From Larix sibirica (lineage: Eukaryota > Streptophyta > Pinopsida > Pinales > Pinaceae): DNA of 10,170 nucleotides. How positions within the stretch are numbered: position 1 is the first letter of the stretch; every line of letters begins with the position of its first letter. A program made the translations under genes and the position numbers. Below are positions 1-7,075 of the stretch, in pieces. The stretch lies in assembly GCA_004151065.3 (NCBI GenBank), contig NWUY0303874138.1, positions 1-10,170 of the forward strand, in the 5' to 3' direction. The notes below the pieces were generated by a model. It did no database searches, was not told the origin of the DNA, and worked only from the letters and a program-made list of their open reading frames with translations.

Positions 1-35
1 TAATAAAATTCTTAAAAAGGGACATTACAAATCTA

Positions 36-215
36 CGCTCCACCAATGCGCACCAGCAACTCGCCCAAGCAAATTTTATGAGTTTGTAAATCATTAGGAC
101 ATGTACAGAGGAGATTCACAACAACCTTAGCACTCTTGGGTGATAAAGCGTGTTTCACCAAAATGATAGTTGTATTTTTTGGGATTCTCCTTGGTGTAGA
201 TCCGCAACATGAAAT
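36..215 (-). pseudogene. Coding-like remnant, possible exon, unassigned
   Basis: The minus strand is open for 60 codons between TAG at 216-218 and TAG at 33-35. The composition is protein-like: basic near the start (STPRRIPKNTT), then a hydrophobic, helix-prone part with KSAKVVVNLL and ICLGELLVRIGGA near the end. The stretch is preceded on the minus strand by AT-rich DNA ending in ATAG, which could be an intron 3' end. It faintly recalls C-terminal armadillo repeats of plant U-box proteins, but this is only an impression. It may continue beyond the window edge. Confidence 0.3.
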
Positions 216-218
216 CTA

Positions 219-641
219 TATTTTGTATTTCGGATAATAGTTTTAAAAGAGAAACATCTCACTATGTGATTTTGTATATTGCTCTTGTTTGGTAAGTGGC
301 TTGGGTTACTCCCTGACAACAACTTTCCGTTTAATATTTCATCACAGAAATCGTTCCGCGGTTGATAAGAGAACTCCTCAAAGAGAATCTTTATGCATAA
401 ATAATATAGATAGATAATATTGGGTTTATGTTTATTACCTATGTTTTGGTAGATTGAAAGGAGGATATCCTTATTTTATAAACTGTAAATGAATTCTACA
501 CTTAGAATGAGTAATGGAAAGGCATAGACTAATACCTTGTACTTTTCAAATAAATTATTCACCTAAGGTAGAAGTAAATCAAGGTTAACGTGGGTCTCTA
601 AATTTATAAAAGAGAAAGAGAATTATCAACAAAATCTCTAC
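219..641. other. AT-rich stretch without recognised genes
   Basis: No frame on either strand is coding-like and no repeat stands out. It could be an intron between the two minus-strand remnants that flank it, since it starts with GT and ends with AG on that strand, or plain intergenic DNA. Confidence 0.3.
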
Positions 642-740
642 CTTAGTGGATTCTTTCCAGCTCAGGGGTGGCCTCTCGGTGGCAGTAATATACACCGGAT
701 AGAGTGTCAGTTGGTTGGGAGGAAAGTTGTAGTTAAGCCT
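642..740 (-). pseudogene. Coding-like remnant, possible upstream exon, unassigned
   Basis: The minus strand is open for 33 codons from TGA (741-743) to a possible splice donor, AAG followed by GTAGAG, at 642/641. The peptide is rich in Pro, Thr and Tyr (NYNFPPNQLTLYPVYITATE). If the donor is used with the ATAG acceptor at 216-218, both stretches join in phase 0 across an AT-rich 426-base interval. The stretch is short, no family is recognised, and another phase is also open here. Confidence 0.2.
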
Positions 741-799
741 TCAGCTGCCCAAGTCTGTTTAGTTCATATAAGTAATTTTGTAATTATTGCATGGTTTAA

Positions 800-1079
800 A
801 AGTTGTCATGATTATAAAAGTAAAATATGGTCATGGCTTATCTTTGTTGGTCGATTGTATTTATGTGTATATTGATGTTATAAACTGTGGGTGCAATACT
901 AGTTTCCACTTATGATGGCATAAGGAAAACCGTTGGTTAAGTTGTCATGTTCATAAAATGAAATATTGTCATGGAATATCTAATTGTTATCCAATTGTAT
1001 TCACGTATTTTGGTGTTATGATATGGACTGTAATAATAGTTTGTACTCATGATAACATAGGGTAAATTGTGGATTGAGG
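800..1079. repeat. Diverged tandem duplication, about 139-bp period, two copies
   Basis: AGTTGTCATG at 801-810 and 940-949 opens two copies that stay alignable for the whole unit: TAAAA-TGAAATAT-GTCATGG, then ATTGTATT, then GTTAT, then ACTGT, and CTCATGAT-CATA near the end. The copies differ by many substitutions and small indels, so the duplication is old. Confidence 0.6.
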
Positions 1080-1096
1080 AATTTGACATGGTATGT

Positions 1097-1302
1097 GTTA
1101 TGATCTTTATGTAAAATTCCATGTAGGGGAAATATACACCTCATAAGATCTTAAGATGGTTAATTTTATGATCTTGTGTAAATTCCATGTAGGAGAAATA
1201 TACTCCTCGTAATATATTAAGATGGTTAAGGTTATGATCTTGTGTAAAATCCATGTCGGAGAAATATACATATGAAAACATAATATCTTAATATGGTTAA
1301 TG
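1097..1302. repeat. Tandem repeat, three copies of 66-72 bp
   Basis: Units begin at 1097, 1165 and 1231. Each carries TTATGATCTT, a TGTAAAATTCCATGT core, GGAGAAATATAC and a TTAAGATGGTTAA end. The third unit is the most divergent at its end. Minus-strand open stretches across the array are by-products of the repeat. Confidence 0.75.
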
Positions 1303-1320
1303 CTATATTGCATTATTGAG

Positions 1321-1453
1321 GGATAATAAGCACTATGAGTCTACGTCATCGCATAATTGAATTTTGACTTAAATAGTCTTTTTGGTTATGCCAATTTCTT
1401 TTGGATCAAAAGTACTTGGTATGGGATAATAAAAGCTATGTTGAGTCTAGGTT
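1321..1453. repeat. Diverged local duplication, about 103-bp period
   Basis: GGATAATAAGCACTATGAGT (from 1321) returns as GGATAATAAAAGCTATGTTG (from about 1424), both followed by an AGTCTA motif. Only the first 30 bases or so of each unit can be aligned with confidence. Confidence 0.45.
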
Positions 1454-1561
1454 ATTACTAGTTAACCTTAGCATGGTAAATACGAATGATAACTTTAAAT
1501 CCAAGCTTTCATAAATAACATATGGGGGATCTTCATGGATGTCACTTCTATATTTACAAAG

Positions 1562-1690
1562 AAAGGACAAAGGATATGTGTGCATGTTTTATGTTTCCTT
1601 TTGCATTATTAACCTAACCCTCTTTTGTTCTATGAAAAGGTCAAAGGAAAATGTGTATGCCTGCTATCTCTTTTGTTTTCCTTAAAATAA
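1562..1690. repeat. Diverged local duplication, about 74-bp period
   Basis: AAAGGACAAAGGATATGTGT (from 1562) and AAAGGTCAAAGGAAAATGTG (from 1636) open two copies. Each continues with a TTTT-GTTTTCCTT-like pyrimidine section and an A-rich end. It is old, like its neighbours to the left. Confidence 0.45.
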
Positions 1691-1905
1691 CACCGGGTAT
1701 GAGGTAACTATTACAACTATGGTTATATGCATTTTATACATCATGATGAATAGTAAGTGATGCGTCCCAATTTAATAAGCTTACATGTAAATACTATTGA
1801 GATGATTATTGTGAAACTGATATGTTTAGTTGTTGGATGACTGAAGCAAAAAAAATTACAACCCGTTCCTACATATCATTCACAAGGGATAAAGGGGTAT
1901 GTTAC
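1691..1905. other. Stretch up to the truncated LTR, nothing recognised
   Basis: This section shows no coding signal and no resemblance to the 5' LTR portion that would be expected here if the 3' LTR were complete. An open stretch crossing 1822-2010 on the plus strand runs over the truncation point and is taken as chance. Confidence 0.4.
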
Positions 1906-2092
1906 ACTGTGCTGACCCAAGGAATGTGCATATTTCTACTCAAACTACACTTTCTCTGCAACCCCTGTTGCATTCTGAGTCTGCAGTGCGGAACTGTGCG
2001 AGGTGACTGAGCTCGGAATGCCTCCCTAGCTCAGTGCGACCCTAGCAACTTGCTCCCTTATAGAATTCCATTCTTTCTTTGTTTTCTTTAGC

Positions 2093-2102
2093 CTTTATAT
2101 AG
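2093..2102 (-). promoter_or_regulatory. TATA box of the 3' LTR
   Basis: The minus strand reads CTATATAAAG, a close match to the plant TATA consensus. It lies about 850 bases into the LTR, with an A/G-rich stretch following it in the direction of transcription. The equivalent site in the other LTR has one substitution. It agrees with transcription in the direction given by the primer binding site and would place the start near 2060-2070 on the minus strand. Confidence 0.65.
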
Positions 2103-2118
2103 GCTTGACGCTTAGGTA

Positions 2119-2144
2119 GGTGCGACCCACAAGTTGGGTGCACC
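2119..2144. promoter_or_regulatory. Promoter-proximal imperfect palindrome, 3' LTR copy
   Basis: GGTGCGACCCA and TGGGTGCACC form arms of ten pairs with one bulged base around a five-base loop. It sits about 17 bases upstream of the TATA box in the minus direction. A second inverted pair, TGCTTAG (2147-2153) and CTAAGCA (2178-2184), follows. Both structures are kept in the other LTR. A protein-binding site is possible; nothing proves it. Confidence 0.4.
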
Positions 2145-2470
2145 TTTGCTTAGTGCCCACTCCAACGTCATCTCCAACTAAGCATTCACCCATCCGCGCG
2201 TCGGCCACCTTGCCAATGGTAATTTTTCCTTGGGCGCACAGCCGCTTTGGTCCATCTGGGCGTTTCTCTGTCGGGTCGTGTGGGAAATTGCTCCACTTCA
2301 TCAACCTATCCACCACTTTGGTTCATTCGTCATGCGCTTGCCTTATCCCATCGCTAGTCCACATTCGCGTCATCTGCTGGAATTCCAAACCGTCTTGCTT
2401 GCTGAGATTCCAACCCGAGCTATGCGTGGAGATTCCATCACATTCTAAGCAAGGAGCTTCCAACCTGAGC

Positions 2471-2620
2471 TCGTTGCCCTGGCTCCCAACATGATTTCGT
2501 TGCACTGGCTTCCAACATGAGTTCACTGTGCTGGCTCCCAACACGAGTTCGTTGCAGTGGCTTCCAACATGATTTGGCTCGGGCTTCCAACATGAATTCG
2601 CTCAGACTTCCAACCCGAGC
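2471..2620. repeat. 26-bp minisatellite in the 3' LTR (four 26-bp and two 23-bp units)
   Basis: Units start at 2471, 2497, 2523 and 2549 (26 bases each) and at 2575 and 2598 (23 bases each). The core reads TGGCTTCCAACAYGAGTTCG in plus orientation. Looser relatives of the core (TTCCAACC-GAGC) occur upstream from about 2380. A 26-base period is not a multiple of three, so it does not encode a simple peptide repeat. Confidence 0.85.
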
Positions 2621-2940
2621 TACGTGAGAATCTTCTATCCGGAGCTTTGCTCTGTCCACGTGCTAACAATCCAACATGCCACTGAGGTTCCACACTTCCA
2701 TTTACGTGGGCTTTCCATGCACCAAAGGTAAGTGTGGGATTTGTTTGTGGGAACACATCCTTGCTTGGTCCACGCGCCCCATCTTCGTTCCATCGTTTGG
2801 GAAAGGAACCCTCTCACCAAGCCACGTTTTTAGCCAATCGAACATTCGTTTTCCCAATCGAATGCCCAAGCCAACCTCTTGGGCAGAAGTGCAAGATTCC
2901 CATGCAAGTGTGGGTGTTGTGCCAAAACGTGGTTGTGAAA

Positions 2941-2953
2941 ACCTCCCACACTT
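2941..2953 (-). other. Polypurine tract preceding the 3' LTR
   Basis: The minus strand reads AAGTGTGGGAGGT directly before the start of the left LTR. A purine-rich tract here primes plus-strand DNA synthesis in LTR retrotransposons. Tracts of the AAGTKTGGGGG type are common in plant Ty3/gypsy elements of the Athila/Tat group, which hints at the parent family but does not prove it. Confidence 0.7.
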
Positions 2954-3193
2954 AAGCTTGTTTCCATCCCGATAATGACTCTAAGTATCCACGCTACTCA
3001 GAAACATGCTACAACCGCTGCCTTTGACCATCACTGTTATGTGCGACGATCTACAACCGATTATCATAGCTCGATACTAAGAGCCCCACTTCGTTCAACT
3101 ATTGTGCCTGCCACCTAATACTGCATTAGTACTTATCCAATCCTTCAAATCCTCCATTCGCTGCTAGCCCCTAAAGCTAGACTAGTTGGGTAG
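2954..3193 (-). other. 3' untranslated interior of the retrotransposon
   Basis: This stretch lies between the last stop of the main reading frame and the polypurine tract. The same phase shows further stops in quick succession and no other long frame is coding-like, so it is taken as 3' untranslated sequence. I see no other structure in it. Confidence 0.5.
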
Positions 3194-4420
3194 CTAATCC
3201 AACCGTCCTCCCAACTCAAAGGAACGAACTTCGTTGTGCTTGAACGTTTCCTTCTGCATTTCGGCGTACTCCAAAACCTGTTGTATCCTTGGCAAAACTA
3301 ATTCTGCCATGTTTTGAACTGTCTGTTTACTTAGAAAATTCGTTGCAATGCCCCCTAGGTCCGTTTGTTGTGTGCTTCCACATTGTTTTGGCTAAATTTT
3401 GTCTAATGCAACCTTCCGCAAGGTTGCTTTGGCCTCACTATCATCGCCACGAGAAGTGATCCAACTTGTTCATCCCTCATCCTGGGTTATAAACGAAGTG
3501 ATGTTGCCATCCGTCATGTTCCACTTTACCGGTGGTAAGACTCGTTTCCTCCTCGAATGTTTCTTATGCTTCCAATGAATATTTTTCATCCAACTCCCCA
3601 TCAAAGAGTCGTTGAGTCTTGCCGCTGTTCGTTGGTTCGACAATCTCTCTGCTACAATTTTCGTTTCCTGAAAAGCCTTGTTTCCTTGAGGACTCGCTAC
3701 AAGCTTGCATAGAGTCGCCATCAACACTACGTCTTTGAAAATCACAAGCTTCAGTCAGTATTCCAACCGAAACTTTTGTTGAGCATCCCCTCCTCATTTC
3801 TTCTCTTGCCCAAGACTTTTCCTTCCTTGGTCATTTTGGTCATCAAGCTTTTGAGTAAGCTTCCAAAGTATGCCTTCCCTAATGGCCAATTTCTTGATTT
3901 GCTCTGCAACCAAGCTTGCTAAACCCTCTGTTCTTTCCAACTTTTGAGCTATCCGCACCATTCGTTCTTCTAGTTTGAAGACTTGTCTACTCGATTTGCT
4001 GGCTTCTTGTCCCTCACCTAACACTTGTGCCAATTTTCTTACTTGACTTTGTTCGTTTGCAAGCTACCATGTGGTCCCATCCATCCTGGATGCAAACATG
4101 GATGTTTGCACAAACTCCCGTCTCATCATGCTCATCTCCCAAGTCTCGGTTTCTTGCAAGAACTCCAAACTCATTGTTTCCACCTCTCTGGAATAACTTA
4201 TGGCTTCAAAAAACTTTGTTGCAACTCTGCTTGGCACCCTTCCAAACTTGTTGAAAAGTGCTTCCGCAACCTCTAAGCTTGTTAAACCGCAGGTGGGTTC
4301 TGCGACCTGCTGCAGCCCACCTTTAGCATGCTCCTTGAACGCATGTTGCAATATGCCATCCAACTCTTGAAAACACTTGGTCGTTGCTGCCAACGCATCT
4401 GACAATCTTCTTCTAGCCAT
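3194..4420 (-). pseudogene. Decayed main reading frame of the non-autonomous element; helical, coiled-coil-like protein of unknown function
   Basis: One phase runs 408 codons from the ATG at 4420 to TAG at 3194-3196, interrupted by only five stops: TAG 4064-4066, TGA 3794-3796, TGA 3755-3757, TGA 3470-3472 and TAG 3392-3394. Each stop is a single transition away from CAG, CGA or TGG, as expected of a methylated, silenced copy. The same phase continues upstream to about 4696 through TAA (4427-4429) and TGA (4550-4552), so 4420 may not be the true start. Residues 1-118 are rich in Ala, Glu and Phe (ELDGILQHAFKEHAKGGLQQ near residue 19). Residues 130-205 look like amphipathic helix (KLEERMVRIAQKLERTEGLA). 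A basic patch KHKKHSRRKR lies near residue 265, and residues 355-400 are helical again. No CCHC knuckle, protease, RT or integrase is visible. A diverged gag or an element-specific protein are the options. Confidence 0.6.
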
Positions 4421-4613
4421 CTCTGCTTACTCTTGGATCCGCTCTAAGCATGTGCTTCCGCAAGTGGAACCGTCTCTTTCGTTGTGACTTGATGGCTTGC
4501 TGCATGCCCCGGCACATGCTTCCTTTAACTCTATGACAAGATAGCTTCCTCAAGCTTCAACACTTAACGTGCTTCTTCCCAAGCTTCTCCAAAGAACCTT
4601 TGGTTTTCTTGTG

Positions 4614-4847
4614 CTACTGCCTTCGTTTGAATTCACTGCTACTAAACCTATGCGACGTTTCCACCAGCACCACACATGAGCTTCCATGCTCTTTGGCTAC
4701 CAACCAACTTTTGGAAACCTCTACTTCAAATGAAACGAGATTCTTACCACACGCTCTACCTCCTGTCACCGTTGTGGCACCCTGATGAGTGGCTTTCCAA
4801 GCGAACTCTTGGATGAGCTCTTTGGTTTGACTATGATTCTGTTTGGA
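4614..4847 (-). pseudogene. 5' part of the decayed retrotransposon reading frame, unknown product
   Basis: The minus strand is open for 77 codons between TAA (4848-4850) and TAG (4614-4616). No ATG lies at its start, so the original start may be upstream or lost. The composition looks like protein, starting with a Lys/Gln/Glu-rich stretch that includes TKELIQEFAWKATHQGATTV, followed by a Val/Glu/Ser-rich segment. I recognise no domain. The main frame of the element lies in another phase and is open opposite 4553-4696, so one frameshift between about 4617 and 4696 would connect this stretch to it. It could be the N-terminus of a gag-like or element-specific protein. Confidence 0.45.
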
Positions 4848-4850
4848 TTA

Positions 4851-5509
4851 CTTACTGCAGAAAGAAGAAGTGATGCCCCTAGCCAAGGTAACACTAATGC
4901 AGATCCTTACAAGAATCCTTCAACTGAAAACTGAGCCAACCGAATTCTGTGCAAATCCTCCGCAACTACGGTTCTGCGTCTCTTCGTCACTACAGAACTG
5001 TGGTTCTGTGACTCTACGGATGTGCAACCCTACGGTTCTGTGACCCACTCCTCTAAGCTTCGGTTTTCCAAGTGATGCTTAGCCAACATCACCTACAGGA
5101 TTCAAATTCCCTTTTCTTCATTCTGGAATCCAAACTCTTACTTAACCCAAAATTTTGGTGCACTCCTTCCACACGATTGCCAAACCCTTAGAGAACTATG
5201 TTCTGGAAACTCTGTGGCTCTACTTCCTACGGATCTGTGATGCTCTTGTTCTGCGGAAACCTTTCATAATTTTCGCGACCAACCGAACTTTTGCACCCTG
5301 TACAACCCACTGTGCTTGCGGTACTGTGACCTTGCAACTACACCTCTGCAACTGCGACTCTACAGTCCTGCGACCCTATGGTACTACGTTTCTGAGGGCT
5401 TGCGGCCTTCCACGCAACCCTATCTCTTAACGAGCTTCTGTGAGCTATTAACCAAGCTCTAATATGCTGAAGAGCTTCCCATGAATTTCTTCAACTTCGC
5501 AACAATCAT
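4851..5509 (-). other. Untranslated leader of the retrotransposon with degenerate short repeats
   Basis: Between the primer binding site and the first coding-like stretch I find no convincing reading frame on the minus strand. The section is instead rich in variants of CTACGGTTCTGTGAC (plus orientation), clustered at about 4968-5046, 5193-5252 and 5311-5405. Plus-strand open stretches here (for example 5155-5430) follow from this composition and lack any recognisable domain. Confidence 0.5.
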
Positions 5510-5521
5510 GCTCTGATACCA
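5510..5521 (-). other. Primer binding site, initiator-Met tRNA type
   Basis: The minus strand reads TGGTATCAGAGC, the exact complement of the last 12 bases of plant tRNA-iMet including the CCA end. This is the standard primer of many plant LTR retrotransposons. It lies two bases from the inferred LTR end, a normal spacing. It fixes the element's orientation and the identity of the 5' LTR. Confidence 0.88.
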
Positions 5522-5821
5522 CCTATCACAGCCACGACACACACCCACTTTTTTTATGGTCTGTCAGGACATGCGGCATCACCTACAAGCTTCTCGAGGG
5601 CTTTTCCAACTTGGGCGCAATATCCAACGGACTACGCTTAACCAACTTTGCGAAAATTTCAACACTTAAACAATTTTATACCTATCTTCTACACTCATTT
5701 ACTTAACATGTTTCCTACTTAGCATCTTAAAGTAGCATTTGTTTACACAGTTGCATCAAGTAAATAAATGCTACATACATTCATCCACGGAATTACAAGT
5801 AAACAATGAGACAAGTATGGG

Positions 5822-5848
5822 TGGGGGTTCCCAACAAGCCAACCCCCA
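5822..5848. other. Perfect 8-bp hairpin in the R-U5 part of the 5' LTR
   Basis: TGGGGGTT (5822-5829) and AACCCCCA (5841-5848) are perfect inverted repeats around an 11-base loop. It lies downstream of the TATA box in transcription, so it would be in the element's RNA. In retroelements such stems can shape the leader or the 3'-end signal. That role is inferred, and the other LTR lacks this section. Confidence 0.45.
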
Positions 5849-6226
5849 TAAATATTTCATACACAGAACCGATTTACAATAATGGAGTTGTCGAACCGGG
5901 AAGAGCTCCTGGCATGCGCACAAATAAATAACACACTGAAATTACAAAGATTACAAGAAGACTAATTGACCCCTCCTTGGGCCTCCAACTCTATGACTGT
6001 TGACTGCCTGCACCCTTGAATGCTATTGCCGAAACTATCACTGTGCTTACCTAATGAATGTGCACTTTTCTGCTCAAACTACACTTTCTCTACAACCCCT
6101 GCTACATTTTGAGTTTGCAGTGCGGAACTGTGTGAGGTGACTAAGCTCAGACTGCCTCCCTCGCTCAGTACGACCCTAGCAACTTTATCCCTTCTTGAAT
6201 TCCCTTCTTTCTTTGTTTTCCTTAGC

Positions 6227-6236
6227 CTTCATATAG
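6227..6236 (-). promoter_or_regulatory. TATA-like box of the 5' LTR, weakened
   Basis: The minus strand reads CTATATGAAG, one base different from the intact CTATATAAAG in the 3' LTR. This would have been the element's active promoter. The A-to-G change probably weakened it after insertion. Confidence 0.55.
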
Positions 6237-6252
6237 TCTTGATGCTTGGGTG

Positions 6253-6278
6253 GGTGCGACCCACAAGTTGGGCGCACC
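6253..6278. promoter_or_regulatory. Promoter-proximal imperfect palindrome, 5' LTR copy
   Basis: This is the counterpart of 2119-2144. Here the arms GGTGCGACCCA and TGGGCGCACC pair perfectly apart from one bulged A, so this copy is closer to a true palindrome. The difference in the other copy is a C-to-T change at a CpG. Confidence 0.4.
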
Positions 6279-6605
6279 CTTGCTTAGCGCCCATGCCAAG
6301 CGTCGGCTCCAACTAAGCATTCACCCATCCGCGCATCGGCCACCTTGCCAATGGTATTTTTTCCTCTGGCGCACCTTCGTTTTGGTCCATATGGGCATTC
6401 CTCCATCGGGTCATGTGGGTGCTTGCCCCACTTCATCAACCTATCTACCACTTTGGTCCATTCGTAGTGCGCTTTCCTTGGTCTGTCGCTGGTCCACATC
6501 CACGTCATCCGCCGGGCTTCCAAACCATCTTTCTTGTCGAGCTTCCAACCCAAGCTATGCGTGGAGATTCCATCACGTTCTGAGCGAGGAGATTCCAACC
6601 CGAGC

Positions 6606-6755
6606 TCGTTGCACTGGATCCCAACACGAGTTCGTTGCACTGGCTTCCAACACGAGTTCATTGCGCTAGATCCCAACACGAGTTCGTTGTAGTGTCTTCC
6701 AACATGAGTTCACTCGGGATTCCAACACGAGTTCGCTCAGGCTTCCAACCCGAGC
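6606..6755. repeat. 26-bp minisatellite in the 5' LTR (same unit structure)
   Basis: Units start at 6606, 6632, 6658 and 6684 (26 bases each) and at 6710 and 6733 (23 bases each), exactly the layout of the 3' LTR. The array therefore existed in the parent element before insertion and has not changed length since. It lies in U3, about 370 to 520 bases upstream of the TATA box. Confidence 0.85.
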
Positions 6756-7075
6756 TACGTGAGAAGTTTCCATCCCGATCTTTGCTCCGCCCGTGTGCTA
6801 ACCATCCAATGTGTAACCAAGGTGCCACACTTCCGTTTACTTGGGATTTCCATGCACCAAAGGTAAGTGTGGGCTTCATTTATGGGAACGCGTCCTTGCC
6901 TGGTCCACGCACCCCATCTTCGTTCTGTCATTTTGGCAAGGCACCCTCTCACCAAGCCACTTGTTTAGCCAACCGAACGTTCGTTTTCCCAACCAGGTCC
7001 CCAAGCCAGCCTCTTGGGCGGGAGTGCAAGACTCCCATGCAAGTGTGGGTGTTGTGCCAAAACGTGTCCGTTACA

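Larger units (their letters stand above)
1906..2940 (-). repeat. 3' LTR of the minus-strand retrotransposon, truncated
   Basis: This block aligns co-linearly with 6041-7075, with numerous substitutions and few indels. It shares the minisatellite, the palindrome and the TATA region. Its right edge (minus-strand start) abuts the polypurine tract at 2941-2953, as a 3' LTR should. Its left edge stops at about 1906, while the other LTR continues about 515 bases further to the primer binding site. I found no trace of those missing bases in 1-1905, so the distal R/U5 part appears to have been deleted after insertion. The terminal dinucleotide on the interior side has decayed. Confidence 0.8.
1906..7075 (-). 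mobile_element. Non-autonomous LTR retrotransposon, old and damaged (LARD-like)
   Basis: Two direct copies of a long sequence (1906-2940 and 5524-7075) flank a 2.6-kb interior. A 12-base match to the complement of the plant initiator-Met tRNA 3' end lies two bases inside the right copy, and a purine tract abuts the left copy, so the element reads on the minus strand with its 5' LTR on the right. The interior holds a leader and one decayed reading frame of about 550 codons. No aspartic protease, RT, RNase H or integrase motif is readable, and there is no room for a full pol. By family knowledge such elements (LARDs, TR-GAGs) are copied by enzymes of an autonomous partner. The LTRs are about 85% identical by eye over their best-aligned 300 bases, indicating an old insertion. 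Target-site duplications cannot be checked because the left end is truncated. Confidence 0.85.
5524..7075 (-). repeat. 5' LTR of the minus-strand retrotransposon, full length (about 1.55 kb)
   Basis: The right boundary is set at a terminal CA (7074-7075; TG on the minus strand), where similarity to the other LTR fades. The left boundary is set two bases from the primer binding site. The bases there are TA rather than TG, which one G-to-A transition would explain. In minus-strand order the LTR holds a long U3 with a minisatellite (6606-6755), an imperfect palindrome (6253-6278), a TATA-like box (6227-6236), then about 700 bases of R-U5 including a G-run/C-run hairpin (5822-5848). Only the part from about 6041 to 7075 has a counterpart in the other LTR. 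Several reading frames across it are open by chance, but they are not conserved between the copies. Confidence 0.8.

Noticed and set aside
937-1313. Minus-strand open stretches of 61 and 68 codons in the left tandem repeats
   Set aside because: The repeated peptide follows directly from the tandem DNA repeat, with no domain or conserved start.
2120-2975. Plus- and minus-strand open stretches in the 3' LTR
   Set aside because: Several overlapping phases are open at once because of GC-rich repeated composition. None matches a protein family.
4025-4276. Plus-strand open stretch opposite the main reading frame
   Set aside because: It is antisense to the longer minus-strand phase, whose composition is clearly more protein-like.
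5155-5430. Plus-strand open stretch of 91 codons in the leader
   Set aside because: It is made largely of the degenerate short repeat and has no counterpart elsewhere. It is taken as chance.
6250-6679. Long open stretches on both strands of the 5' LTR (up to 139 codons plus, 131 codons minus)
   Set aside because: They overlap the minisatellite and the U3 region, and the equivalent phases in the other LTR are broken by indels and stops. No domain is recognisable.
1906-7075. Processed (LINE-copied) origin of the element, suggested by the missing distal end of the 3' LTR
   Set aside because: An RNA copy would lack U3 in the 5' LTR, but U3 is present there. No poly-A tract borders the truncation.
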